From assembly GCF_026262505.1 (NCBI RefSeq), contig NC_067206.1:33743896-33807895 (forward strand): DNA of 64,000 nt, in the 5' to 3' direction. Position numbers and translations under genes: made by a program. Of the stretch, positions 18,104 to 25,427 are shown one piece after another. Every line of letters starts with the position of its first letter. The first letter of the stretch is position 1. The DNA comes from Trichomonas vaginalis G3 (lineage: Eukaryota > Parabasalia > Trichomonadida > Trichomonadidae). The notes beneath the pieces are model-generated. The model was not told the origin of the DNA and did no database searches. It saw only the letters and a list, made by a program, of their open reading frames with translations.

Positions 18104-19000
18104 TTACAAGCGTTTTACATGGTATATGTTGTGATGGTTCATGACTTTAAACAGTTTTGTAGCTTCTATTTCTTCACGAAGGATATCAAAAATTTTAACT
18201 ATGCCGAAGGTTTCTTTATATTTCTTCTTGACATCTGAAAGAAGGAAATCGTTAGCAGTTGGATAGTTTTTGTTCAGAAATGTCAACATGTCCATTTTAT
18301 CTTCTGCTGGTTTCTCTACTTCTTTCTTTAAGTCAGTATGGTCTTTTCTCATTCTTTCTATCTCTTTGACGGAGTAGTTATATTTCCTTGTTGCTGCTTT
18401 ACATTTTGAACATTGTGAGTTCATTTTTGCGTTATATTCTGAAATTTGTCCTGCTAAAACAAGTAAGGCGTAGATGGTCTTCTTTAACTCAAAGGCTGCT
18501 GGTTTTATCTGTTGGTTCCATACCTTACCTCTTCTATCTTTATCTCTTATCTGCAAGACACACTCAGCAACTAACGAAACAAAGTTGTCGTAGGTCTTAA
18601 ATTCTTCAGATTTATATATGTCAATGAAATATACCATATCGCAGTCTTTGTGGTTGTAATGAAATCCAAGAAACTCATAGTTTACATTACGTATGAACTT
18701 CTTTATTTCAACTGAGTCAGATGGTTTCACTTCTATTTCATCGAATTCTGGAATAGTGAGCTTTTGTTGTTGTATTTCAGGAAGTTTAGGTAGATGGTCA
18801 ATAATATCCTGCATTTCATAAAGATACTGTTCATTTGTTTCATCTTTCGCACTACAGTTTAGATCTCCTTGGAGAAGTTCTTGCTTTATCTTCTGGATTT
18901 CTGTTTCGAAAGTATATGAAGAAGGAATGAAGCTTTTCATCTCTACTAACATAGAAGTTGGGTTCATGACTAACGAGTTTGGTGCTGTTGTTGCTGACAT
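18104..19000 (-). CDS. coiled-coil accessory protein, unknown
   Basis: 298 aa, intact. N-terminal low-complexity region, a central part with GFHYNHKDCDMVYFIDIYKSEEFKTYDNFVS, then CSKC (possible metal-binding pair) and a basic coiled coil (EIERMRKDHTDLKKEVEK). The last 60 residues (FLNKNYPTANDFLLSDVKKKYKETFG...) look like a small helical DNA-binding domain of winged-helix character, which is inference. It is bracketed by inverted TACCC repeat blocks, so it looks like a cassette inserted among the KilA-N genes. No family recognised. Confidence 0.6.
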   Translation of the reverse strand: MSATTAPNSLVMNPTSMLVEMKSFIPSSYTFETEIQKIKQELLQGDLNCSAKDETNEQYLYEMQDIIDHLPKLPEIQQQKLTIPEFDEIEVKPSDSVEIKKFIRNVNYEFLGFHYNHKDCDMVYFIDIYKSEEFKTYDNFVSLVAECVLQIRDKDRRGKVWNQQIKPAAFELKKTIYALLVLAGQISEYNAKMNSQCSKCKAATRKYNYSVKEIERMRKDHTDLKKEVEKPAEDKMDMLTFLNKNYPTANDFLLSDVKKKYKETFGIVKIFDILREEIEATKLFKVMNHHNIYHVKRL

Positions 19001-19074
19001 GTTCTTACAATAAAAATAAAAAAATATTTTTTGGTGGGACTACCTTTATTTTATTTCAGCACAAAATGAACGAG

Positions 19075-19160
19075 TTTTGTGTGTTTTCTACGAGGGTAGA
19101 AAAGAGGGTAGAAAACGGGGTAGATATACCCTTCTACCCTAAAATATATTTTTGTCGAAA
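19075..19160. repeat. inverted TACCC repeat block, right partner
   Basis: GAGGGTAGAAAAGAGGGTAG ... GGGGTAGATATACCCTTCTA followed by CCCTAAAATATATTTTT is the reverse complement of the blocks at 18020-18098 and 5545-5605. It lies between the coiled-coil gene and the KilA-N gene. Confidence 0.85.
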
Positions 19161-19172
19161 AAAATGGTTCAT

Positions 19173-19835
19173 TTACTCACAATATTTTTGTACAAAACGA
19201 CCCCAAACTTTTAACTTCTTTTCTGCAGCTTCTAATGCTATCTTAGCGAGTTCATATTCTCTAAATTCTCTCTTTAAATCTTCTTGTTCCCATTGGTCTA
19301 GTTCGTATGGAGAATCTCTATAACCAGAACATATCTCACGTTCATGTTCTATTTGTTTTTCATGCATTTTTCTAACTTCTTGTTCGAACAAAGGTTTAGC
19401 ATTCTCTGCTGTATCTTCAAGTTCTTCTTCATCTAATTTCTCATGAACTTTCTTGTCTATGGAGTCCAGAATTTTTCCAACTGCTATACAATATTTTGGA
19501 GAAGCCCACATTGCTATATAGTTTACGAGTCTTGGGTCTACATACGTTCCTCTAACCTGTTTGATTTCATCGGGAATTCCTGCATGAATTTTATATAAAA
19601 AGCAACCCGCGGAATTCCGCGGGTTGGTATATTCTTCACAAAATGCCTTAAAATACTCTTCCCAGGACTTATTTTCCAACAACCTTCTAAAGTCTTTCCC
19701 AAACTGCTGACATATCTTTGTTGCATTTATATAACCATCCTTGTCTCTACGTAAGACTTCAATACCGTTGTAAGTGCCTTTTGTGAATGTTTCGCCATTA
19801 GATTTGTTCGTGAACGTTTTTGCTTCGACTGTCAT
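19173..19835 (-). CDS. KilA-N domain protein with exchangeable core (inner copy)
   Basis: 220 aa. N-terminal NGETFTKGTYNGIEVLRRDK then DGYINATKICQQFG, the classical KilA-N start (family YINATKL). The core runs to YVDPRLVNYIAMWASPKYCIAVGKI, and a charged helical C-terminus follows (DEEELEDTAENAKPLFEQEV...). The outer element's gene at 41169 is nearly identical over the first ~40 and last ~95 residues, also at DNA level, but unrelated over the central ~80 residues (19469-19712). The core contains a 24-bp perfect palindrome in frame (19603-19626, encoding NPRNSAGC). The domain binds DNA; the swapped core suggests altered target specificity. A chimeric loose fragment of core lies upstream at 19926-20008. 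Confidence 0.85.
   Translation of the reverse strand: MTVEAKTFTNKSNGETFTKGTYNGIEVLRRDKDGYINATKICQQFGKDFRRLLENKSWEEYFKAFCEEYTNPRNSAGCFLYKIHAGIPDEIKQVRGTYVDPRLVNYIAMWASPKYCIAVGKILDSIDKKVHEKLDEEELEDTAENAKPLFEQEVRKMHEKQIEHEREICSGYRDSPYELDQWEQEDLKREFREYELAKIALEAAEKKLKVWGRFVQKYCE
19603..19626. repeat. 24-bp GC-rich perfect palindrome inside the KilA-N coding sequence
   Basis: CAACCCGCGGAA followed by its exact reverse complement. Very GC-rich for this AT-rich element and translated in frame. A second copy is in the orphan fragment at 19964-19987. Confidence 0.9.
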
Positions 19836-19868
19836 TTCAGTACGTACAATAAAAATAAAATATATTTT

Positions 19869-19926
19869 TGAGTGGCTTAACCGTCGGACATCCGTTTGTG
19901 GCTTAACCGTCGGACATCCGTTTGTG
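19869..19926 (+). repeat. 26-bp tandem repeat leading into the orphan cassette
   Basis: GTGGCTTAACCGTCGGACAT + CCGTTT occurs twice, and a third GTGGCT continues instead as the KilA-N fragment GTGGCTCGACCTC. The join at GTGGCT suggests recombination at that hexamer. Confidence 0.8.
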
Positions 19927-20008
19927 GCTCGACCTCAAAACAAGCATTTTGTGAAGAATATACCAACCCGCGGAATTCCGCGGGTTGCTTTTTATATAAA
20001 ATTCAAGA
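19926..20008 (+). pseudogene. orphan chimeric KilA-N core fragment (possible donor cassette)
   Basis: Plus strand, head to head with the KilA-N gene and without start or promoter. The first 27 bases (GTGGCTCGACCTCAAAACAA + GCATTTT) match the core of the OUTER element's KilA-N gene (complement of about 41583-41610). From GCATTTTGTGAAGAATATAC onward it matches the core of the INNER gene (complement of about 19587-19648) including the palindrome. The switch point is a shared GCATTTT. It is therefore a recombinant between two core alleles, left outside any gene. Confidence 0.8.
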
Positions 20009-20028
20009 GTTTTGTGTGTTTTCTACGA

Positions 20029-20105
20029 TGTTGTCAAAATGTCATGTTGTCAGTAATTTTAAGAGAAGTTCATTTGACCGAGGCACATAGGCACATAGGC
20101 ACACC
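20029..20105 (-). repeat. inverted copy of the KilA-flank repeat
   Basis: Contains GTTGTCAAAATGTCATGTTG and AGAGAAGTTCATTTGACCGA followed by three GCACATAG units; it is the inverted partner of 17790-17850 and related to the outer arrays at 37446-38285 and 40690-41050. Confidence 0.75.
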
Positions 20106-20135
20106 TAAAAAAACATCTACCCTAAAATATATTTT

Positions 20136-20996
20136 TCAATACTTTTTCAGCACTTTTCCGTAGTCGTATATGAAAGACAATTCGAGATAAAAGTCATAGT
20201 ACAATGGAATAATATGCTGCACACCGTTTGTTGTGAACCAAACTTGAAAGTCAGAGAAACTGTTACTAGGTGGTTCGTAGAATTTAGAGGTAAGGTCATA
20301 AAAGTCCTTACCAATACAAAGAAAACTGTTGTTGCTTGAACTGAAACTTGCATGACACATAACATTTTGAGGGTCAAACACGTTTCTATAAACTGTCAAA
20401 TCTGTTGGTGGGCGTATAAATTTAAACGGACCGTCAGGTGGCAATGGTTCGTTCTGGTTTAGTAACCGAAGAAATTGTGCCCAAGAACGTTTGTCTACTT
20501 CCCAAAATAAAAACTGTGTACTTCTTGGAGGGTTAATTTCAATCCTTTGAAATGAAACTGTGGAGTTCATCTTGTCATATTCTAGTTTCAGATAGTATGT
20601 TCCATTTAGTAAAGAGTCGTATTTTTCTTGAAATTCCCAGTAGTATTTGTTTATTTGAGTTTGAAAGTCATTTAGAGTTTTCTCAAGACTTTCGTCTGAA
20701 CGAACTGTAAAGATTCTCATTTCGTCAAATTTGTCTATTAGACCATCAGAACCTTCATACTGCCCATGAAAATATACTGCGAACATAAAAGCGTTCGTTC
20801 TATTTGAAAACAAAACTCTTCTAAATCCTATTGCCTTTGCATCTGAAGGACTTTGAAGCCAACGAATTGGATAGTCAAACCTGTATGAACGGGATGAAAT
20901 TTCTTCATCTGAAATAGTCCTACCGGCGTTTGTAAAGATATAGTCTAACGGTTTTGTATCTGCTACTTTTGTTCTTTGTTTTTCAACCTGAAACAT
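20136..20996 (-). CDS. beta-rich Maverick protein, possible jelly-roll minor capsid (paralogue of 26558)
   Basis: 286 aa, intact. It shares with the gene at 26558 an N-terminal motif (TKPLDYIFTNAG / TKPLDELFTNVG), AIGFRR, a central W-(AY)-FLRLLNQ block, the run HASFS---NSFLCIGKDFYD with a following YEPPS, and a C-terminal FYLELSFIY. The outer element's 152-aa protein at 35001 has a loosely similar strand pattern in its second half. The beta-strand density and its repetition within the element fit a minor capsid or fibre-base protein, but the family was not recognised. The neighbouring polymerase gene lies 75 bp upstream on the same strand. Confidence 0.55.
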   Translation of the reverse strand: MFQVEKQRTKVADTKPLDYIFTNAGRTISDEEISSRSYRFDYPIRWLQSPSDAKAIGFRRVLFSNRTNAFMFAVYFHGQYEGSDGLIDKFDEMRIFTVRSDESLEKTLNDFQTQINKYYWEFQEKYDSLLNGTYYLKLEYDKMNSTVSFQRIEINPPRSTQFLFWEVDKRSWAQFLRLLNQNEPLPPDGPFKFIRPPTDLTVYRNVFDPQNVMCHASFSSSNNSFLCIGKDFYDLTSKFYEPPSNSFSDFQVWFTTNGVQHIIPLYYDFYLELSFIYDYGKVLKKY

Positions 20997-21070
20997 TTAA
21001 TATATGTAAAAATATATGGTTTTAAAAAACGTTTTAAAATGGTATGCAATGTTTTACTTCATGCAATGTT

Positions 21071-23224
21071 TTATTTCATGCAATGTTTTATTTCTGTGCC
21101 GTCTTCAAGTATGGCCCAGTACTTACGCTTGGAGAGGACATGAACTTCGGAAAATACCTTGTCTAGCTTAAAACAGCCCATTTTCTCACCAACTAAACCC
21201 ATTTCAATGAGTTTGTTATACCCTTCCTCGTTCGTCATGAGTGCATCAATGTTCTCATAGTATACCACAATTTTCGATTTAACCTCTGAGAAAAATTTGT
21301 TGTAGTTGTCAAGGACTGCCTTTGCGAACTGAGGGTAAGACCAATGTTCGACAATAGGTTTTACTGTGGTTACTAAGCCATTTTGACCTTCGGTGAACTC
21401 GTATTTCAAAACAAAAGGAGAAAACCTTTCAACAAAGTTGTCGACCTTCTCATAATGTTTACTCTTCATCTCTTGAGGTTTCTTAATGGAATATCCCCAT
21501 GTCGAATTCATAAGCAATTTGAGTGTCATTGCAAGTTTGGGGTTTGAAGCTTTCCTAATATCATACAGTTGTTGTATGACTTTTCCAACTGTATAGTTCC
21601 TTCCCGAGAACTCACCATCTTCGTTTGGAATTCCAGTCGGAATATATTGGACAAACCTCATGTACGCAGCGTTAAGGTCGACATAGTATATTTTTTCGTA
21701 TGAGTCGAACTTGTCGCATCCAATGGGTCCAGTTTGTGGAAATTCAAGTGAGTCTCTTATCTTCTGAGAAACTTCTCCTGTTATCTCATAAACATCGTCG
21801 AAGCAACCTGTTTCATATAAAACCTTCTGACCTAACTCAGATGCTCTCCAATACAATTTGACGTCGATTGGATGTCTCAATGGGAGTTTGTTTATAGCAT
21901 CTTGAAGTTCTTGCAACCTCATTGGAAGTTCTTCTGGTTCAGGTTGGTATCCGAACAATCCAACTCCTTTTGGAACTGTGTACTTCTTTTGTACTAGAAC
22001 TTTGTCTGGAACAACTTTTGGTCTTGCTAACAGTGAAAAGTTTGTTTCGTCTTTTGGTACAAAACTTTCTGTCAGCTTGTCATCTGGAATTGGTTCCAAC
22101 AAACCTTTCTCGAAAAGAATGTTTACAGCTCTGACAATGTTGCACTTACTTTTACCAAAGAATGGGTGTGTAAGACTTTCGTTCAACATGAAGTGGTTGT
22201 GGACAAGTACAATCTTCAACCATGGTAAATTGAACTCAACAACATAGTCGTCATGTGAAGAACCTTTCTCAGTCGGTATGTTGACTCGGATATTGACATT
22301 TGCCAACGGTGCAATTTTTGCCAATTGACCTCTGAGAATGTACCTTGTCTTCACACATGACTCAAGGTACTTCATCTTCTCTTCTGTAACAAGACCAGAG
22401 TTCCTGAGACATGTAAGAATACAAGGTTCATTGACAATTGTTTCAATTGAATTGTAAATTCCATACCTTGTCAAGTCAATGTCAGACTTATTTCTGAACG
22501 GGAAGTATCCAGCATGTTGTCTGACTGCTTGAGGGTTAGGTTGATACCATTCGAACTTCACGCTTACAATTCCTTCAATTGCATTCAAAATGTCTGAGTC
22601 GGAGTCAACCATTTGTTCTCTCTTTGTAGTCTTGAAAGCGTCAAGAAGTTGTGCGGCTGTTGTGACATTGCCATGTGCATAGTAGATATGACCATCTAAA
22701 TCTGTTACGGTTAGTCTGAGATTGTATCCTTTCTTATTTCCGTCTTGAATTGCAGCAAGTACACCCATGAAGCCTTCTTTGTTCTTTCCTTCGTCAAAGT
22801 TTACTGTAAAGGTTCGACCAGATGTAATTTGACTTCTAACTTCACGATACTTTTCATATGCATATCTTGTTCTTTCCATGGGAGCATGTTTGTCTTCACC
22901 TTTTCCTTTTTTCCTTCTCAAGGGATGCAATTGTTCGTCATGTTTCCAGTAAAATCTGGCAAAGCCGTCGTGTCCTTCAACTTGAGGTTCACTAACATCG
23001 AAAGGCATGTTCATAAGACGTTCTTCTTCTAACCTCTCTAGTCTGTTTGGATAATTTGCGCGCGCTGTTTCCAAGTCCATCTCATAGCGAAGACCAGATA
23101 ATTTGTCATAGACTTTTATGGGTCTTCCCTTCCTATATTTAAAATTCTTCGAAACTCTCCAACCATATCTTTGCAACTCTGCTTTTATTCTAGCAGATTT
23201 TCTATCCATTCTATATAGAGGCAT
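21071..23224 (-). CDS. protein-primed-type DNA polymerase B, lacking exonuclease motifs and with an altered motif C
   Basis: 717 aa, open throughout. The N-terminal ~400 residues include a block NEPCILTCLRNSGL ... YVVEFNLPWLKIVLVHNHFM, which resembles the N-terminal region of viral and Maverick PolBs. Polymerase motifs: A YYVDLNAAYM (513-522), B KLLMNSTWGY (569-578), C VVYYENIDAL (653-662), and a late KRKYWAI like the KxY motif. Two anomalies: motif C has N-I-D where the family has D-T-D, so the first metal-binding aspartate is missing, and I find no ExoI (DxE), ExoII or ExoIII motif between the N-terminal region and motif A. It may be an inactive or specialised polymerase, or a deletion derivative. 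The outer polymerase at 45441-48898 has all motifs but is frameshifted. Confidence 0.8.
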   Translation of the reverse strand: MPLYRMDRKSARIKAELQRYGWRVSKNFKYRKGRPIKVYDKLSGLRYEMDLETARANYPNRLERLEEERLMNMPFDVSEPQVEGHDGFARFYWKHDEQLHPLRRKKGKGEDKHAPMERTRYAYEKYREVRSQITSGRTFTVNFDEGKNKEGFMGVLAAIQDGNKKGYNLRLTVTDLDGHIYYAHGNVTTAAQLLDAFKTTKREQMVDSDSDILNAIEGIVSVKFEWYQPNPQAVRQHAGYFPFRNKSDIDLTRYGIYNSIETIVNEPCILTCLRNSGLVTEEKMKYLESCVKTRYILRGQLAKIAPLANVNIRVNIPTEKGSSHDDYVVEFNLPWLKIVLVHNHFMLNESLTHPFFGKSKCNIVRAVNILFEKGLLEPIPDDKLTESFVPKDETNFSLLARPKVVPDKVLVQKKYTVPKGVGLFGYQPEPEELPMRLQELQDAINKLPLRHPIDVKLYWRASELGQKVLYETGCFDDVYEITGEVSQKIRDSLEFPQTGPIGCDKFDSYEKIYYVDLNAAYMRFVQYIPTGIPNEDGEFSGRNYTVGKVIQQLYDIRKASNPKLAMTLKLLMNSTWGYSIKKPQEMKSKHYEKVDNFVERFSPFVLKYEFTEGQNGLVTTVKPIVEHWSYPQFAKAVLDNYNKFFSEVKSKIVVYYENIDALMTNEEGYNKLIEMGLVGEKMGCFKLDKVFSEVHVLSKRKYWAILEDGTEIKHCMK

Positions 23225-23269
23225 TTTTATAAAAATAAAAAAATATACTGTTTTAAAAATGTTTTTTCT

Positions 23270-23854
23270 TTACTTTACGTAACCACCGGCTGCCATAAGT
23301 CTTTGACGCCAACCCATACCAGCTAATGAAGGTTGACTTGGTTTAGTTTGGAAACTAAACTTTGGTTTTGGTTTATCTTCAGTTTTTGGTTTTTCTTCTT
23401 CTATCGGTTTTTCGTCACTTTTCGGTTCCTCTGACTTTACTTCACTTGCAGGTATGGTTGTGTCGTTAGTATCTTCGTAAATATCATATGCCATTTGTTT
23501 TTGTTTTCCTTTCAACTTTTTGTGTTTGTTGTAAAGTTTAGAATATTTCGACTCTAAGTCAATGAGATGTTCTATAATGAACTGTTGGTCGGTGAAGTAT
23601 ACCTTCCCATCTGTTGTCTCGAAAGCTCCTTCAGACTTCAATATTTTATTTGTGAGAGTCTGTTTCTTTTTTGAGATACTAGCCGTTCCATTTCTATGAA
23701 AAGTGACTTTATAGTTAGGGTTTGTATTTCCAGACCTGGCACTTTCTATTATTGAATTTTTCTCTTCATCGGTAAGTTCTTTGACAGGTTTTGACAATGG
23801 TTCTGAACTTTTTGTTTGTGGTGTCAAATCTACCGTTTCAACTTCTTCGGTCAT
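23270..23854 (-). CDS. coiled-coil/basic Maverick protein, unknown
   Basis: 194 aa, intact. Acidic N-terminus, then NYKVTFHRNGTASISKKKQ, a helical part LESKYSKLYNKHKKLKGKQKQ, a Pro/Glu/Lys-rich linker (KPIEEEKPKTEDKPKPK) and a C-terminal GMGWRQRLMAAGGYVK. The middle resembles the outer 122-aa protein at 3568 in layout. It could be a virion or terminal-associated protein, which is inference. Its leader (ACTGAGATGAA before ATG) is the same as that of the next upstream gene at 23874. Confidence 0.6.
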   Translation of the reverse strand: MTEEVETVDLTPQTKSSEPLSKPVKELTDEEKNSIIESARSGNTNPNYKVTFHRNGTASISKKKQTLTNKILKSEGAFETTDGKVYFTDQQFIIEHLIDLESKYSKLYNKHKKLKGKQKQMAYDIYEDTNDTTIPASEVKSEEPKSDEKPIEEEKPKTEDKPKPKFSFQTKPSQPSLAGMGWRQRLMAAGGYVK

Positions 23855-23869
23855 TTCATCTCAGTAAAA
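23855..23869 (-). promoter_or_regulatory. shared leader element before the 23270 gene
   Basis: Minus strand TTTTTACTGAGATGAA directly before the ATG. The identical sequence precedes the ATG of the next gene (24030-24044). Repeated exactly at two starts, it is likely a core promoter/leader. Confidence 0.45.
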
Positions 23870-23873
23870 AATT

Positions 23874-24029
23874 TTAGTTTGGTTTGTTTTCAACTGGTTG
23901 TTTAGGTTTTTTAAGTCGGTCTAAAACTTCTTGAGGTATAGGAAGAACTTGACAAACACGTGGTTGTGTAACTGCTGGAAGCCGACAAATCCATCTTGAA
24001 CCCATTTGTCTCAATGCTGTATTGTTCAT
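23874..24029 (-). CDS. 51-aa small Maverick protein
   Basis: Short frame MNNTALRQMGSRWICRLPAV... ending KKPKQPVENKPN. Supported by its position between two genes of the same strand, the same leader as the 23270 gene, a normal stop and little other use for the DNA. Contains two Cys and a Pro-rich basic tail. Function unknown; comparable to the small virion proteins found between integrase and polymerase genes in such elements. Confidence 0.5.
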   Translation of the reverse strand: MNNTALRQMGSRWICRLPAVTQPRVCQVLPIPQEVLDRLKKPKQPVENKPN

Positions 24030-24048
24030 TTCATCTCAGTAAAAAAAT

Positions 24049-24450
24049 TTACATTCCCCACGTTTGAGGTGGTTGAGGTTGGTTATTGTTTACCCATTGT
24101 TGTGCATGGTTATATCCTCTGTTAAAGAATCTTTCACCTTGGTCCATATAGTGTCCTGCTTGGTTATAGTAGTCATTTGCTTTGTTATAATAGTTTCCTG
24201 CTTGTCTGGAAACATTGTCCATCCATCCTTGAACTTTTCCTCTTGTTTCAGGATTTGGAATAAGATTTGTTGCATCTCGTGCTACCTCCCAACCTTTCTG
24301 TACAGTTTGTATAATAGGTTGTGCTTTCTCTTTCAGTATACCTAATGTACTCAAAATCTTCCTTCCAATTCCAAATGCACCTCTGGCTAGTGTTCCCACT
24401 GCGGGTAAAAATCTAGATGCAACTCCTGCTAATGCGCCAAATAAACCCAT
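24049..24450 (-). CDS. amphipathic minor virion protein (pVI/pX-like layout)
   Basis: 133 aa. N-terminus MGLFGALAGVASRFLPAVG TLARGAFGIGRKIL forms a glycine/alanine-rich amphipathic or membrane-active helix. A helical middle follows, then an Asn/Tyr/Gln-rich region (NYYNKANDYYNQAGHYMDQG) and a Pro/Gln tail (QPQPPQTWGM). The same design, an N-terminal M-G/A-x-F-x amphipathic helix, is seen at 27405 and in the outer element at 30312 and 30573. Capsid-internal membrane-lytic proteins of adenovirus-like viruses have this layout; the assignment is inference from composition. It is divergent from the integrase across 17 bp. Confidence 0.55.
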   Translation of the reverse strand: MGLFGALAGVASRFLPAVGTLARGAFGIGRKILSTLGILKEKAQPIIQTVQKGWEVARDATNLIPNPETRGKVQGWMDNVSRQAGNYYNKANDYYNQAGHYMDQGERFFNRGYNHAQQWVNNNQPQPPQTWGM

Positions 24451-24467
24451 TTCTTATAGGGTAAAAA
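24451..24467. promoter_or_regulatory. 17-bp bidirectional intergenic region
   Basis: TTCTTATAGGGTAAAAA is all that separates the start of the amphipathic protein (minus) from the start of the integrase (plus). Confidence 0.4.
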
Positions 24468-25427
24468 ATGACGAATCCAAACAAGGACCCCTATGTTTCT
24501 AAGGCAACAAAGAAAGCACTCATGGTAAAAATCTTTAGTTCAACACCAAATGCTTGGTTTATGGATATCTTGGAAAACATTCCGAGGTATAGAGAAGATG
24601 GACCACCATACTGGCTAATATTTGTCGGTCAAAACACAAGATACTGTGAAGCCATACCATTATGGTCCAAAAATATTTTAGATGTGAAAACTGCTTTGAC
24701 AATATTCGTTGACAAATACCATCCAACAAAACTGACATCTGACTGTGAAAGTTCTTTCAAATCAGACGATATTAAAAACTATCTGCGTTCAAAAAATGTA
24801 AACCAATATTTCATTGTCGACCAAAACCATTCTGCTCTTGGTGTCATTGACAGTTGTATAAAAATCTTAAGAGACTTAAACCAACCACAAGGTGGTGAGG
24901 TAGATGAAATGTCATATGACGACAAGTACAGACACTTCTCCATGGCAAAGATGAGACAAGTTTTAAATATTTACAATAACCGTAAACAAAAAGGTTTGGG
25001 AAACCATTCCCCTGAAGAAATGAAAAACAACCCTGACTTAGAGAAAGACTATATATTTAATAGTTTAGTCAAAAGAGACAAACAAGAAAGAATGCCAGGC
25101 TTCAAACTTCAGAAAGGTGACAAAGTAAAAATAGAAATACCTAAACGCGACCCATATGAAAATACTATTGACTATGACAACAATGGGAACTCGACAGGTA
25201 CTCACATTCGTGTTCGTAAAAATAGAAGAAAGTATACAAGAGAATATTATGAAGTTTTAGGCAAACATGGCAAAATGTACAGACTGCAAGCAGAAGATAA
25301 AACTACTATTGTCAGACCTCGTTTCAAACTTGTCAAAGTTCAAGGTGGTATACTTTCAAAGACAGTTCCTAACAAATATAAGACAACTCCTGACGAATAT
25401 GCTAAAGAAGTGGAACATGACGACTAA
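24468..25427 (+). CDS. Maverick integrase (retroviral-like, rve fold)
   Basis: 319 aa, intact. Core: AWFMDILE (first Asp), LTSDCESSF (second Asp), then NHSALGVIDSCIKILRDL, where the third acidic residue is Asp rather than the usual Glu (the outer integrase also has Asp in HNKIVDAVMRTLRDAL). A C-terminal SH3-like region follows (KLQKGDKVKIEIP ... EYYEVLGKHGKMYRLQ ... RPRFKLVKV). This enzyme cuts the target and joins the element ends, giving 5-6 bp duplications. There is no obvious N-terminal zinc finger. Its 3' end overlaps the convergent fibre gene by 4 bp. Confidence 0.88.
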   Translation: MTNPNKDPYVSKATKKALMVKIFSSTPNAWFMDILENIPRYREDGPPYWLIFVGQNTRYCEAIPLWSKNILDVKTALTIFVDKYHPTKLTSDCESSFKSDDIKNYLRSKNVNQYFIVDQNHSALGVIDSCIKILRDLNQPQGGEVDEMSYDDKYRHFSMAKMRQVLNIYNNRKQKGLGNHSPEEMKNNPDLEKDYIFNSLVKRDKQERMPGFKLQKGDKVKIEIPKRDPYENTIDYDNNGNSTGTHIRVRKNRRKYTREYYEVLGKHGKMYRLQAEDKTTIVRPRFKLVKVQGGILSKTVPNKYKTTPDEYAKEVEHDD

